Shown here in pieces: positions 1 to 9,312 of a stretch of DNA of 64,000 bases (position 1 is its first letter; each line of letters starts with the position of its first letter). The position numbers were made by a program, and so were the translations under genes. Under the pieces are notes generated by a model. That model did no database searches and was not told where the DNA came from. It saw only the letters and a list, made by a program, of their open reading frames with translations. This DNA comes from Enterovibrio gelatinilyticus (lineage in GTDB: Bacteria; Pseudomonadota; Gammaproteobacteria; Enterobacterales; Vibrionaceae): the NCBI RefSeq assembly GCF_028683095.1, contig NZ_JAJUBC010000013.1, forward strand, positions 62,001 to 126,000, read 5' to 3'.

Positions 1-78
1 TGTCTTTTTTTGTACTTTCATTGTTAAACAGATGTTAACAACAACCGATGTGCATCTTATAACCATGAGGAACTAAAA

Positions 79-1395
79 ATGCTGTCTACAAGGAAAACGT
101 TAACTGCCTTTGCCGCATGCTGTACCGCTTTCTCAATGTCTGCATACGCAGCTACTGAGTTGACCATTGCAACGGTCAACAACGGTCACATGATTGAAAT
201 GCAGAAACTTAGCGAAGAGTTCGAAAAACAAAACCCCGACATTAAACTCAACTGGGTAACACTAGAAGAAGGTGTACTTCGCCAGCGCGTCACCACTGAT
301 ATCGCCACAAAAGGCGGACAGTTTGACGTGATGACTATCGGTATGTACGAAACACCAATCTGGGGCAAAAAAGGTTGGCTAAAAGAAATTGAAACCGACG
401 AAGCCTATGATGTGGACGACCTACTTCCTGCGATGCGAGCAGGCCTGTCGGTAGATGACAAACTTTATGCTGTACCATTTTATGGTGAAAGCTCAATGGT
501 CATGTACCGCAAAGATCTCGTGGACAAAGCTGGCATGACAGTACCTGATCGTGCCACATGGGGCCACATCCGTGACGTAGCAGCGGCTATCCACGACCCT
601 GACAACGGCGTTTATGGTATTTGTTTACGCGGTAAACCAGGCTGGGGCGACAACACTGCATTCGTAACCACCATGGCAAACTCATTTGGTGCGCAATGGT
701 TCGACGAAGATTGGAAGCCACAGTTAAATTCACCTGAATGGAACCATGCTGTCAGCTTCTATGTAGACCTTCTCAGCACTTATGGTCCTCCAGGTTCGAG
801 CTCTAACAGCTTCAACGAAATTCTTGCACTGTTCAACGAAGGTAAATGTGGCATGTGGATAGACGCCACGATTGCTGCATCATTCGTCACCGATCCAAAG
901 CAGAGCAAAGTGCACGACAAAGTTGCTTTTGCACAGTCTCCTGTGGCTGTTACCGACCGCGGTGCAAACTGGCTTTGGGCATGGGCTTTGGCCGTTCCTT
1001 CTGCCACCAAAAATACGGAAGCCGCACAGAAATTCGTAACTTGGGCTACCTCGAAAGACTACATCAAGTTAGTGGCTGAGAAGAATGGTTGGGCAAGCGT
1101 GCCAACAGGTACACGCCAATCGACGTATGAAACACAAGCGTTCCTCGATGCAGCATCGTTTGCAGAAGCGGAATTGGCTGCAATCAACTCAGCAGACCCA
1201 TCAAACAGCACACAGAACCCAAGCCCATATGTTGGCGTTCAGTTCGCTGCTATCCCAGAATTCCAAGCCATCGGTATTGCAACTGGACAACAATTGTCTT
1301 CTGCATTGGCGGGGAAAACCACGGTAGAAAAAGCGCTTCAAAGTGCAAACAAGTCAGCAGACCGCGAAATGCGTAAGTCTGGTTACTACAAGTAA
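79..1395 (+). CDS. Polyol/sugar ABC transporter substrate-binding protein
   Basis: Periplasmic binding protein of a carbohydrate ABC importer, by family and context of the SmoE/MtlE polyol type. The first 24-25 residues form a signal peptide: basic start, hydrophobic core, Ala-X-Ala ending at SAYA. The mature part has the usual extracellular solute-binding family 1 features, such as the NPDIKLNWV segment near residue 52 and a Trp/Gly-rich region near 185 (GKPGWGDNT). At 438 aa the length is normal. A GAGGA ribosome site lies 7 bases before the ATG. It is the first gene of a tightly packed operon with two permeases, an ATPase, two dehydrogenases and a xylulokinase, which points to a sugar alcohol such as mannitol, sorbitol or arabitol. 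The exact ligand cannot be read from sequence. Confidence 0.9.
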   Translation: MLSTRKTLTAFAACCTAFSMSAYAATELTIATVNNGHMIEMQKLSEEFEKQNPDIKLNWVTLEEGVLRQRVTTDIATKGGQFDVMTIGMYETPIWGKKGWLKEIETDEAYDVDDLLPAMRAGLSVDDKLYAVPFYGESSMVMYRKDLVDKAGMTVPDRATWGHIRDVAAAIHDPDNGVYGICLRGKPGWGDNTAFVTTMANSFGAQWFDEDWKPQLNSPEWNHAVSFYVDLLSTYGPPGSSSNSFNEILALFNEGKCGMWIDATIAASFVTDPKQSKVHDKVAFAQSPVAVTDRGANWLWAWALAVPSATKNTEAAQKFVTWATSKDYIKLVAEKNGWASVPTGTRQSTYETQAFLDAASFAEAELAAINSADPSNSTQNPSPYVGVQFAAIPEFQAIGIATGQQLSSALAGKTTVEKALQSANKSADREMRKSGYYK

Positions 1396-1409
1396 AAGCA
1401 CCTCCTTTG

Positions 1410-1431
1410 GCCGGGCAGCTATATGCCCGGC
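1410..1431 (+). other. Intercistronic hairpin between binding protein and permease genes
   Basis: Perfect 8-bp stem GCCGGGCA/TGCCCGGC with the 6-base loop gctata. The following bases are cttcatcttcag, so there is no uninterrupted U tract. Hairpins of this kind after binding-protein genes commonly protect the upstream transcript or partly terminate transcription, so that more binding protein than permease is made. That role is inferred. Confidence 0.6.
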
Positions 1432-1460
1432 TTCATCTTCAGTTTTATTGGTAGTCGCTC

Positions 1461-2321
1461 ATGCAAAAATGGTTGCCTCGACTGTTGGTTGCCCCATCCT
1501 TTATCAGCTTGCTGCTTTGGATGATCGTCCCGCTCTCTATGACGATATATTTCTCAACCATCAGATATAACCTACTTTACCCCGGAGAGAACGAGTTTGT
1601 CGGTTGGATGAACTTCGATTTCTTCTATACAGATGATGCATTCTGGCCAGCACTGTTCAATACCTTGACGTTAGTGGGCATGGTATTGGTGGTCACCGTA
1701 CTCGGTGCGCTGCTGATTGCTATCGCACTCGACAAGCCCTTTTTTGGCCGTGGAATAGCACGCGTTTTACTGATCTCACCTTTTTTCATCATGCCAACAG
1801 TAAATGCGCTGATATGGAAAAACATGATGATGCACCCAGTTTACGGTGTACTGGCATCGCTTTGGGAAAGCGTCGGACTAGAGCCGATCGACTGGCTTAC
1901 CCAGTTTCCGCTGGGATCAATCATCGCCATGATAAGTTGGCAATGGATGCCCTTCGCTCTCTTGATATTTATCACATCGTTGCAATCCATGGATCACGAG
2001 CAAAAAGAAGCAGCATTGCTTGATGGCGCAACGGGTTGGCAAGTATTCCGTTACCTCACATTGCCGCACCTAGCACGTCCAATTGCTGTTGTCATGATGA
2101 TTGAAACTATCTTCATGCTATCCATATTTGCAGAGATTTTTGTCACTACGGGTGGTGGCCCAGGCTATGAATCGACCAACCTCGCGTATTTGATCTTCGC
2201 GCAAGCACTGATGCAATTTGATGTGGGTGTCGCCTCTGCTGGGGGACTGATTGCCGTCATTCTTGCCAACATTGTCGCGTTCTTTCTTATCCGAGCAATC
2301 GGCAAAAACTTGGTCGCTTAA
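1461..2321 (+). CDS. ABC transporter permease, MalF-type (first subunit)
   Basis: Inner-membrane permease subunit of the polyol importer. The 286-aa protein starts with a hydrophobic segment (about residues 8-31) and contains about six membrane spans. The cytoplasmic EAA loop that docks on the ATPase is visible as KEAALLDGATGWQVF near residues 181-195, with the conserved Gly. It lies 65 bp after the binding-protein gene, separated by a hairpin, and 9 bp before the second permease. Length and order match SmoF/MtlF of mannitol/sorbitol importers. The start at ATG 1461 has no strong Shine-Dalgarno sequence, in keeping with translation inside an operon. Confidence 0.9.
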   Translation: MQKWLPRLLVAPSFISLLLWMIVPLSMTIYFSTIRYNLLYPGENEFVGWMNFDFFYTDDAFWPALFNTLTLVGMVLVVTVLGALLIAIALDKPFFGRGIARVLLISPFFIMPTVNALIWKNMMMHPVYGVLASLWESVGLEPIDWLTQFPLGSIIAMISWQWMPFALLIFITSLQSMDHEQKEAALLDGATGWQVFRYLTLPHLARPIAVVMMIETIFMLSIFAEIFVTTGGGPGYESTNLAYLIFAQALMQFDVGVASAGGLIAVILANIVAFFLIRAIGKNLVA

Positions 2322-2330
2322 GGAGGCATC

Positions 2331-3164
2331 ATGGCTAAAGACGTTTCACTCATCGATCAAACCGGATGGCTCCGCCCAATTATTTGCTGGGCGCTGGCAC
2401 TGCTGGTTTTCTTTCCAATTTTCATGATGTTAATTACAGCATTCAAAACAGAGCAGCAGGCAATTTCCGTTCCTCCTACGTTCATATTTGAACCAACCGC
2501 AGAGAACTTTGGCATTGTTCAAGAACGCAGCGACTACATGAAGTTTGCTATCAACTCAGTGATCACCGCATTCGGTTCCACTATTTTGGCTCTGATTATT
2601 GCTATTCCAGCAGCGTACTCGATGGCGTTTTATCCTCAAAAACGCACCAAAGATATGTTGTTGTGGATGCTATCCACCAAGATGTTGCCAGCCGTCGGCG
2701 TGCTGGTTCCTATCTACGTGTTATGTCAGAAGACAGGACTGTTAGATACCACCTTTGCGCTAACGATCATTTATACCTTGATTAACTTACCCATCGTGGT
2801 CTGGATGCTGTTCTCCTATTTCAAGGATATCCCGCGTGACATCCTTGAAGCCGTGCGTCTTGACGGCGCAGACACGCTAGGCGAAATCCGCCATGTTCTG
2901 CTGCCCTTATCACTAGGTGGTATTGCGTCAACAGCGCTGCTATCCATCGTGCTGAGTTGGAACGAAGCATTCTGGTCAATCAACCTGACTTCAGCCAATG
3001 CTGGAACCCTCGCCACCATGATTTCGACGTATTCCAGTCCGGAAGGGTTGTTCTGGGCGAAGTTGTCTGCTGCGTCCACACTCGCGTGTGCGCCTATCGT
3101 CATTCTTGGTTGGTTCTGTCAGAAACAACTGGTTCAAGGATTAACCTTTGGGGCTGTGAAATGA
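2331..3164 (+). CDS. ABC transporter permease, MalG-type (second subunit)
   Basis: Second inner-membrane permease of the polyol importer, 277 aa, with about six membrane segments. The EAA loop reads EAVRLDGADTLGEIRH near residues 174-189. A good ribosome site (AAGGAGG) overlaps the end of the preceding gene 5 bases before ATG 2331. The stop TGA at 3162-3164 overlaps the ATG of the ATPase gene at 3161, so the two are probably translationally coupled. Family members of this type are SmoG/MtlG. Confidence 0.9.
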   Translation: MAKDVSLIDQTGWLRPIICWALALLVFFPIFMMLITAFKTEQQAISVPPTFIFEPTAENFGIVQERSDYMKFAINSVITAFGSTILALIIAIPAAYSMAFYPQKRTKDMLLWMLSTKMLPAVGVLVPIYVLCQKTGLLDTTFALTIIYTLINLPIVVWMLFSYFKDIPRDILEAVRLDGADTLGEIRHVLLPLSLGGIASTALLSIVLSWNEAFWSINLTSANAGTLATMISTYSSPEGLFWAKLSAASTLACAPIVILGWFCQKQLVQGLTFGAVK

Positions 3165-4264
3165 GTTACTTACAAGTCAAAAATCTCTATAAAAAATACG
3201 GCGAAACGCTGGCACTTAAGAACATTGATTTCGAAATCAAGAAAGGCGAGTTTGTGGTTTTTGTTGGCCCATCAGGCTGCGGGAAATCAACATTGCTTCG
3301 TACCATTGCGGGCTTAGAATCTTCGTCAGATGGTGACATTCATCTTGATGGTGAATCCATCATTGAAACCCATCCGTCAAAACGCGACGTGGCTATGGTA
3401 TTCCAAAGTTACGCCTTGTATCCCCACATGTCGGTCAAAGACAACATGTCTTTTGCACTTAAGCTGGCGAAACGACCTCAGCAAGAAATCGAAGAAAAAG
3501 TTGGGAAGGTCGCAAAAGCGCTCAAGCTGGAAGCCTTGTTAGATCGTAAACCCAAGGCGCTTTCTGGTGGTCAACGCCAACGTGTTGCCATTGGGCGAGC
3601 CATTGTGAGAAACCCAAAAGTCTTCTTGTTTGATGAGCCTCTGTCTAACCTCGATGCAGCGTTGCGTGTCGAAATGCGTATTGAGCTTTCACGACTCCAC
3701 CAAGAGTTAGAGAGCACCATGATCTACGTGACACACGACCAAATCGAAGCCATGACGCTCGCTGACAAAGTGGTGATCATGAGCCAAGGTGAAGTCGCAC
3801 AAATCGGCACACCATTAGAGCTGTACCATCAGCCAGCCAGTCGCTTTGTGGCGACATTTATCGGTACGCCTAAGATGAATGTCTTGCCCGTGAATAAGGT
3901 CGGTGATGGTGACACTCTTGATGTTCATTTTAACGATGACGCCAACATTCGCTTGTCCAAATCGGCCTATGAAGATCGCGCATTGTCTTCAGCCAGCATT
4001 GGTTTTCGCCCTGAATCGCTAACCCTTTGTGCCCCAGAAGATGGGGATCTCAAAGGCGATGTTGAAGTTATCGAGCAATTAGGTAGTGAAACGCTGACCT
4101 ATGTCCGCACGTTAAGCGGAGAAACCATTGTGGTAAGAGCGGACCCCATCTACACACCGAAACTGCGTGACACCGTTGGTATAAAGCTAGATTCAGAAAA
4201 AGTGTACTTGTTTGATAGTGATGATAAAACCACCAACATCTACGGTGAGGTAAGTCATGTCTGA
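3161..4264 (+). CDS. ABC transporter ATP-binding protein, MalK/UgpC/SmoK type
   Basis: ATPase that drives the polyol importer from the cytoplasmic face. Starting at ATG 3161 it is 367 aa, normal for the family. A reading frame open further upstream would run into the permease gene, and 3161 gives an ATGA overlap with it. Visible motifs are Walker A GPSGCGKST (36-44), the ABC signature LSGGQ (134-138), Walker B FLFDEP shortly after, the D-loop SNLD and the switch His in VTHDQ. The C-terminal third is the TOBE/OB region typical of MalK-like ATPases, which may receive regulatory contacts. The stop overlaps the start of the next gene (4257), again suggesting coupling. Confidence 0.93.
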   Translation: MSYLQVKNLYKKYGETLALKNIDFEIKKGEFVVFVGPSGCGKSTLLRTIAGLESSSDGDIHLDGESIIETHPSKRDVAMVFQSYALYPHMSVKDNMSFALKLAKRPQQEIEEKVGKVAKALKLEALLDRKPKALSGGQRQRVAIGRAIVRNPKVFLFDEPLSNLDAALRVEMRIELSRLHQELESTMIYVTHDQIEAMTLADKVVIMSQGEVAQIGTPLELYHQPASRFVATFIGTPKMNVLPVNKVGDGDTLDVHFNDDANIRLSKSAYEDRALSSASIGFRPESLTLCAPEDGDLKGDVEVIEQLGSETLTYVRTLSGETIVVRADPIYTPKLRDTVGIKLDSEKVYLFDSDDKTTNIYGEVSHV

Positions 4265-5657
4265 AAACAATCGTCTCGTTCACTTTGGCATCGGTGCCTT
4301 CCACCGAGGTCATCAAGCCTATTACCTGCAATTGCTGAACGATACCTTACCGGAAGAAGAGCACTGGTATTACACGGTCATCAATCTTCGGCAGGAAACA
4401 CGAGCGATTCCAACGGCGCTGAAAAAACAAAACGGCAGTTACCACTTTAAACGAATTGCGCCGGATGGGTCGGCGCAATTCGTCAACATACGCAGTATTA
4501 ATGCCGTTGAAGATGCCTCTGAAGACGCAAGTGTGATTGCACAGGTTTTCAATGATGACAAGGTCAAAGCCATCACCATTACAGTGACCGAAGGCGGTTA
4601 CTATTTAACGGATAGTGATGACCTCAACCTTGCACACCCCGAAATTGCGCACGATGTTGAGGTAATATGCCAACAACAAGGTCAGCCCAAAACGCTTTTT
4701 GGTTTTCTCACCTTGGCACTGATAACGCGCCAGAAAATGAAACATGGCGCTATCACTGTCGCGACTTGCGATAACTTGCGTGACAACGGTAATCGACTAA
4801 GAAATGTGTTTTATCAATTCCTTGAATCCACCAAGCTAACTGACCTTATCGCTTGGCTTGATGAGAATGCTACATTCCCATGCTCCATGGTCGACAGAAT
4901 TACGCCCGTACCCACTACATCACTGGTCGAAGAGGTTAAACAACACACCGGCATAGATGATGAGTGCCCCATCATGGGCGAGGATTTTGAACAATGGGTG
5001 ATAGAAGACAAATTTGCGACAACGTTCCCGCCGCTGGAAACAGTAGGCGTCACGCTCACTAACAATGTCCATGCCTATGAGGAAGCAAAAATTCGCATTC
5101 TCAATGGCGGCCATTTCCTGCTGTCCTATGTTGGGGCACTGCGCGGTTACGTGACTTTTGACGAGAATATTCGCGATCCGGAACTCAATGAGTGGCTCAA
5201 GCAATATCACCAGAACGAAGTGATACCAACTATTTATGATCGTCCGTTTGATCTTGAAGCATACAGGGAAGTGATTATCTCCCGCTTTAGTAATCGTTAT
5301 ATCGCAGATTCCATTGAGCGCATCGCAATGGACAGCATTAGTAAGTTTCCGCAGTTCATTTTACCTACATTGAAGCTCAATCTTGATAGGGATTACATGC
5401 CGACAGCCGCCATTAGGTTGATCGCATATTGGTATTGCTTTCTTGTACTCAATATCAGTGATCGTTTTGAGTTCAATTATAAAGATCCGTATATCTCAGT
5501 TGCACGAAAATGGATGCAAAGCCCTGAGCCGATCGAGGCATTTCTAAATGATTCTGATATTTGGCACGGGTTAACAACTCGCTTTCCCATGTTTAGCCAA
5601 GCCCTAGCAAATCAAATTCAGCAAACCTTAAACATCTACGAGGAGCGCTACCCATGA
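4257..5657 (+). CDS. Long-chain mannitol-type dehydrogenase (mannitol/arabitol 2-dehydrogenase family)
   Basis: NAD-dependent polyol dehydrogenase of the polyol-specific long-chain dehydrogenase family, which oxidises D-mannitol to D-fructose or D-arabitol to D-xylulose. The N-terminus has the nucleotide-binding start HFGIGAFHRGHQ (9-20). The family catalytic triad K-x4-N-x2-H is present as K278, N283 and H286 (in KIRILNGGH). At 466 aa it is close to the about 490 aa of Pseudomonas mannitol 2-dehydrogenase. It overlaps the ATPase gene before it and the SDR after it. A xylulokinase in the operon and no visible fructokinase make arabitol or xylitol as plausible as mannitol. It is distinct from mtlD at 28391, which works on the phosphorylated sugar. 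Confidence 0.88.
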   Translation: MSENNRLVHFGIGAFHRGHQAYYLQLLNDTLPEEEHWYYTVINLRQETRAIPTALKKQNGSYHFKRIAPDGSAQFVNIRSINAVEDASEDASVIAQVFNDDKVKAITITVTEGGYYLTDSDDLNLAHPEIAHDVEVICQQQGQPKTLFGFLTLALITRQKMKHGAITVATCDNLRDNGNRLRNVFYQFLESTKLTDLIAWLDENATFPCSMVDRITPVPTTSLVEEVKQHTGIDDECPIMGEDFEQWVIEDKFATTFPPLETVGVTLTNNVHAYEEAKIRILNGGHFLLSYVGALRGYVTFDENIRDPELNEWLKQYHQNEVIPTIYDRPFDLEAYREVIISRFSNRYIADSIERIAMDSISKFPQFILPTLKLNLDRDYMPTAAIRLIAYWYCFLVLNISDRFEFNYKDPYISVARKWMQSPEPIEAFLNDSDIWHGLTTRFPMFSQALANQIQQTLNIYEERYP

Positions 5658-6463
5658 CACTTGCACTAGAACACGACGGAAGGCCACTGCTTCAAGGAAA
5701 AGTGGCGTTGTTAACCGGTGCAAATGGAGGTATAGGTCTCGCAGTCACCGATGCTTATCTCGCCAGTGGCGCAAAGTGTGTTGTGGCTGATTTACCCAAG
5801 GATCCGTCAGCGGGTATTTCAGCCTTACTTGACCAATACGGTGACAGCCTTTGCTACCTGCATGCTGACATTACCAACGCAGAATCTCGTCAATTATTGG
5901 TGAGGACTACCTTGTCACAGTATGGCTCTATTGATGTGCTATTTAACAATGCTGCCGTGTTTGACATGGGCCCATTGCTAGACGCAACTGAAGCACAATT
6001 TGATCGGCTTTTCGATGTCAACGTCAAAGCCATGTTTTTCCTGATGCAAGCGGTTGCGAAAGAGATGGTACAAGCAGGCAATGGCGGCAAAATCATCAAC
6101 ATGGCGTCACAAGCAGGTCGACGAGGAGAAGCGTTAGTTGCCCACTACTGCGCAACCAAAGCCGCCGTGATCAATTACACCCAATCTGCCGCCTTAGCAT
6201 TGGCTGAGTATGGCATTACAGTGAACGGTATCTCACCTGGCGTCGTAGATACGCCAATGTGGGACAGCGTCGATGCCCTATTCGCAAAATACGAGCATCG
6301 CCCATTAGGCGAAAAGAAAAAACAAGTTGGCGAAGACGTCCCGCTGAAACGCATGGGTGTGCCCAACGATATTGCGGGTACAGCGTTATTTCTTGCCTCT
6401 CCACTTTCCGATTACATCACTGCCCAGACATACAATGTCGACGGCGGCAACGTCATGAGCTAA
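5654..6463 (+). CDS. Short-chain dehydrogenase, probable polyol (sorbitol/xylitol-type) dehydrogenase
   Basis: Classical SDR oxidoreductase of 269 aa, expected to use NAD(H) and to oxidise a sugar alcohol. It has the cofactor motif TGANGGIG (about residues 22-29), NNAA near 98, and the active-site pair Tyr165-x3-Lys169 (YCATK). The C-terminal GG-containing segment is usual. It overlaps the preceding mannitol-type dehydrogenase by 4 bp (ATGA) and precedes xylB by 4 bp. Two dehydrogenases in one operon suggest that two related polyols are used, for example one giving fructose and one giving xylulose. Which enzyme takes which substrate is not decidable here. Confidence 0.85.
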   Translation: MTLALEHDGRPLLQGKVALLTGANGGIGLAVTDAYLASGAKCVVADLPKDPSAGISALLDQYGDSLCYLHADITNAESRQLLVRTTLSQYGSIDVLFNNAAVFDMGPLLDATEAQFDRLFDVNVKAMFFLMQAVAKEMVQAGNGGKIINMASQAGRRGEALVAHYCATKAAVINYTQSAALALAEYGITVNGISPGVVDTPMWDSVDALFAKYEHRPLGEKKKQVGEDVPLKRMGVPNDIAGTALFLASPLSDYITAQTYNVDGGNVMS

Positions 6464-6467
6464 ACAA

Positions 6468-7943
6468 ATGACAGCATACCTAGGTATTGATATTGGCACT
6501 TCTGCCGTCAAGGTTCTTCTCGTTGACTCGCTTGGCAATGTCCATGATAGTCATACAGAAACCTACGGTATCGACTCACCAAAACCGTTATGGAACGAAC
6601 AAAATCCTGACATTTGGTGGCGTGCAACTTGCTCATCAATCCATGCGCTTAAATCAAAGAACACAACGGTATGGCAAGATATCGCGGCGATCGGGCTATC
6701 AGGACAGATGCACGGTGCCGTATGTTTAGATGAGAACGGAACGCCGCTACGCCCCGCTATTCTATGGAACGATGGGCGAGCCTTTGAACAAAGCCAAACG
6801 CTTAACCGAATATGTCCCAATATCGGGCATGTCGCCGGCGTACCCGCTATGCCGGGATTCACTGCACCCAAATTGCTGTGGCTATACGACAACGAACCCG
6901 AGTTGTTCCGACGTATCCACAAAGTGCTTCTACCGAAAGACTACGTTCGCTTGCAACTCACAGGCACTTACTTTACCGATATCAGCGACGCGGCGGGTAC
7001 ATTGTGGCTTGATGAAGCAAAACGAAATTGGGATGACGACATACTTGGTGCATGTCACCTTAATCGTTCGCAAATGCCCTCGCTAGCAGAAGGCAATGAA
7101 AACACCGGAGCGCTGCTCGCCCATGTCGCAATAGAATGGGGACTTTCCCAAGATGTCTTCGTGGTAGGGGGAGCAGGCGATGCGTCTGCTGGCGGCATAG
7201 GTATTGGCGCGATCAACGAAGGGGACGCCTTCCTATCACTAGGGACGTCTGGGCAGATATTTGTTGCTAAGGAGCAATACACCGCAAACCCAGATGCATA
7301 CATCCATGCGTTTGCGCATGCGTTACCGAACCGATGGTGTCATATGGCGTGCTTACTCAATGGTGCCAGTCCGCTGAACTGGTTCGCGTCAATCACATCA
7401 ACCCCCATTGCTACGCTACTTGAAGAAGCAGAGTCACATTACGACATTCATCAAACCGTATATTTTCTGCCCTATCTCACGGGGGAGCGCACTCCACACA
7501 ACAATCCTTTTGCAACGGGCGCTTTCGATGGGCTAACAGCCCACACGCAACGCTATGACATGGCTGTGGCTATTTTGGAAGGTATCGCTTTCAGCTTCCG
7601 AGATTGCATAGAAGCGCTTAACCAAAACGATCACCCATTGACTGCGCTAGGTGCTATTGGTGGTGGTACAAAAAGTGCGTTCTGGCTTCAAATTCTTGCG
7701 GATGTGTTGAACGTATCGATTCATAAGTACCAAGGCTCGGAAACAGGCCCCGCTATGGGGGCAGCGAGGCTCGCCATACTGGGCCATACTCAGCAAGATA
7801 TTGAAGCGATTTGCACAGCCCCTAGCGTTGAGAGAGTGTTTCAGCCGAATAGAAACAGGCACAGTGTTTATTTAAAGAAACATGCACACTTTGGCCAATT
7901 GTACCAAGCATTGCTACCAACCAATCGACAAGAAACGTGTTAG
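6468..7943 (+). CDS. xylB: Xylulokinase (FGGY carbohydrate kinase)
   Basis: Phosphorylates D-xylulose to xylulose 5-phosphate, feeding the pentose phosphate pathway. The 491-aa length and the two-domain FGGY fold are typical. The ATP-binding start is GIDIGTSAVKVLL (6-18), the substrate-side motif is QMHGAV near 84, and the general base Asp lies in GGAGDAS (about D238). A C-terminal GGGTKS near residue 400 binds ATP. In the polyol operon it would trap xylulose made from arabitol or xylitol. Assignment to xylulokinase rather than another FGGY kinase rests on the QMHG region and on context. Confidence 0.88.
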   Translation: MTAYLGIDIGTSAVKVLLVDSLGNVHDSHTETYGIDSPKPLWNEQNPDIWWRATCSSIHALKSKNTTVWQDIAAIGLSGQMHGAVCLDENGTPLRPAILWNDGRAFEQSQTLNRICPNIGHVAGVPAMPGFTAPKLLWLYDNEPELFRRIHKVLLPKDYVRLQLTGTYFTDISDAAGTLWLDEAKRNWDDDILGACHLNRSQMPSLAEGNENTGALLAHVAIEWGLSQDVFVVGGAGDASAGGIGIGAINEGDAFLSLGTSGQIFVAKEQYTANPDAYIHAFAHALPNRWCHMACLLNGASPLNWFASITSTPIATLLEEAESHYDIHQTVYFLPYLTGERTPHNNPFATGAFDGLTAHTQRYDMAVAILEGIAFSFRDCIEALNQNDHPLTALGAIGGGTKSAFWLQILADVLNVSIHKYQGSETGPAMGAARLAILGHTQQDIEAICTAPSVERVFQPNRNRHSVYLKKHAHFGQLYQALLPTNRQETC

Positions 7944-7957
7944 AGAGGAAACCCCTG

Positions 7958-8857
7958 ATGTCAGCTGAGAAAGATCCAGTTTGGGAGTTTATTCAGATTG
8001 AAGACAAGTCGGTGTTTTACAAGGAGCATGGTGTTCCTCATCACAGCATCCACTGGCATGTCCACGAACAATATGAATTACATCTCATCGTAAAAACCAA
8101 TGGGAAAGCCATGATCGGAAACCATCTTGGTCCCTTTTCACCCGGTCAACTCACACTGGTTGGCCCGTGGCTGCCCCATAACTGGGAAAGTCAATTAACA
8201 CCAGGAGAAACTCACGAACTCCGTGACATGGTGATATTGTTCAAGCCGGACTTGTTTTACACAGCAGCAAAGTCATTCCCAGAATTGGTCCAGTTTGGTC
8301 CACTCTTAGAACAAGCAAAAATGGGAATCGAGTTTTTGAATGTGCCTTTTGACACTGCAGTGGAATACTTCTTGAAAGTGAAAGAAAGCCAAGGCGTAAC
8401 GCGACTAATTAATTTTCTCTCCTTTATTAACTATCTCAGCCGAAGCAACACACGCTTACTATCAAACATGCCCGCTTCGGAAGTAAAAGATGCGGGTACC
8501 TTGCAAAGTCGAATTAACGAGGTAGTTGATTATGTCATGCAAAACTATCAACACCCCCTTCGATTAAAAACACTCGCCGACAAATTAGGCATGTCAGAAT
8601 CTTATTTCTCTCGATTTTTTCACCAGTCATCGGGACACCGATTCACCGACTTCGTCAATCGCGTGAGGATCCAGCGTGCCTGTATCTTATTAAGTGACAC
8701 CAATGACACCATTGCAGACATTAGCCAAACAGTTGGCTTTCATAACCTTGCCAACTTCAGCCGACAGTTCCGCAGGATCAATGGGCTAAGCCCATTGGCT
8801 TATCGCAAGAAACACTCAACTCCTACTCGCAAAGTTAACCTCGACTTGTCTCCTTGA
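7958..8857 (+). CDS. AraC-family transcriptional regulator of the polyol operon
   Basis: Probable activator of the preceding operon. The N-terminal half is a cupin-like sensor domain with HWHVHEQYELH (about residues 27-37). The C-terminal 100 residues carry the two helix-turn-helix units of the AraC/XylS family (LADKLGMSESYFSRFF and ISQTVGFHNLANFSRQF). I chose ATG 7958 because GAGAGGA lies 7 bases before it; an upstream alternative at 7937 lacks a site. The gene is 299 aa. It resembles in size, type and position the AraC-type MtlR that controls the mannitol ABC operon of Pseudomonas. It starts 14 bp after xylB, so it is probably cotranscribed and autoregulated. Confidence 0.88.
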   Translation: MSAEKDPVWEFIQIEDKSVFYKEHGVPHHSIHWHVHEQYELHLIVKTNGKAMIGNHLGPFSPGQLTLVGPWLPHNWESQLTPGETHELRDMVILFKPDLFYTAAKSFPELVQFGPLLEQAKMGIEFLNVPFDTAVEYFLKVKESQGVTRLINFLSFINYLSRSNTRLLSNMPASEVKDAGTLQSRINEVVDYVMQNYQHPLRLKTLADKLGMSESYFSRFFHQSSGHRFTDFVNRVRIQRACILLSDTNDTIADISQTVGFHNLANFSRQFRRINGLSPLAYRKKHSTPTRKVNLDLSP

Positions 8858-8907
8858 ATGACACTTCGTTGCAGTTAACGCTAGGTTTGAACACTCGATA
8901 ATATCCT

Positions 8908-9312
8908 CTACCGACGTGTATCTAGGCTCTGTATCTGACCAGTTTTAGGTATTTGTGCCTTTTCCAGTTCTTCATTTTCGAGGAAACGCGTCAAAGCCAT
9001 GCTGGCATCACAATAGCTCTGATTTTCAGTAAACACTGCACGTGCAACATCAATACTCTCTTCAGCAAGCCGTCTTTCTTCCAAGGGTTGTCGACTATCA
9101 CTGAATACGATTTGCTGCTGCAATAACAGTGTTCGAAGTTTGTCTCGGCAAATTGGTTCACTGATGTTCACCTGCTGATGATCATATTTGTCGGTGCTGA
9201 ATCCAACCGTTGAACTGGTCAAATACTCCGCAGAAAGTGCTGTTGGCGCATTCAATATGAATAAACATACAACAAGGGAAATTTTGGAAGGTCGAATAAG
9301 AAACAACATCAT
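8908..9312 (-). CDS. Small secreted protein of unknown function
   Basis: A 134-aa protein with a clear signal peptide (residues 1-28, ending ALSA before EY). The mature part has two Cys residues (in EPICRDKL and QSYCDASM) that could form a disulfide, and a predicted helical hairpin region rich in Glu, Gln and Arg. I do not recognise a family. It is convergent with the AraC gene and has no operon partners. Codon use and the signal peptide make it likely to be real. Confidence 0.6.
   Translation of the reverse strand: MMLFLIRPSKISLVVCLFILNAPTALSAEYLTSSTVGFSTDKYDHQQVNISEPICRDKLRTLLLQQQIVFSDSRQPLEERRLAEESIDVARAVFTENQSYCDASMALTRFLENEELEKAQIPKTGQIQSLDTRR

Noticed and set aside
4257-5657. Fructuronate reductase or tagaturonate reductase (UxuB/UxaB)
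   Set aside because: Same superfamily, but the ABC polyol importer, SDR and xylulokinase in the operon favour a polyol dehydrogenase.
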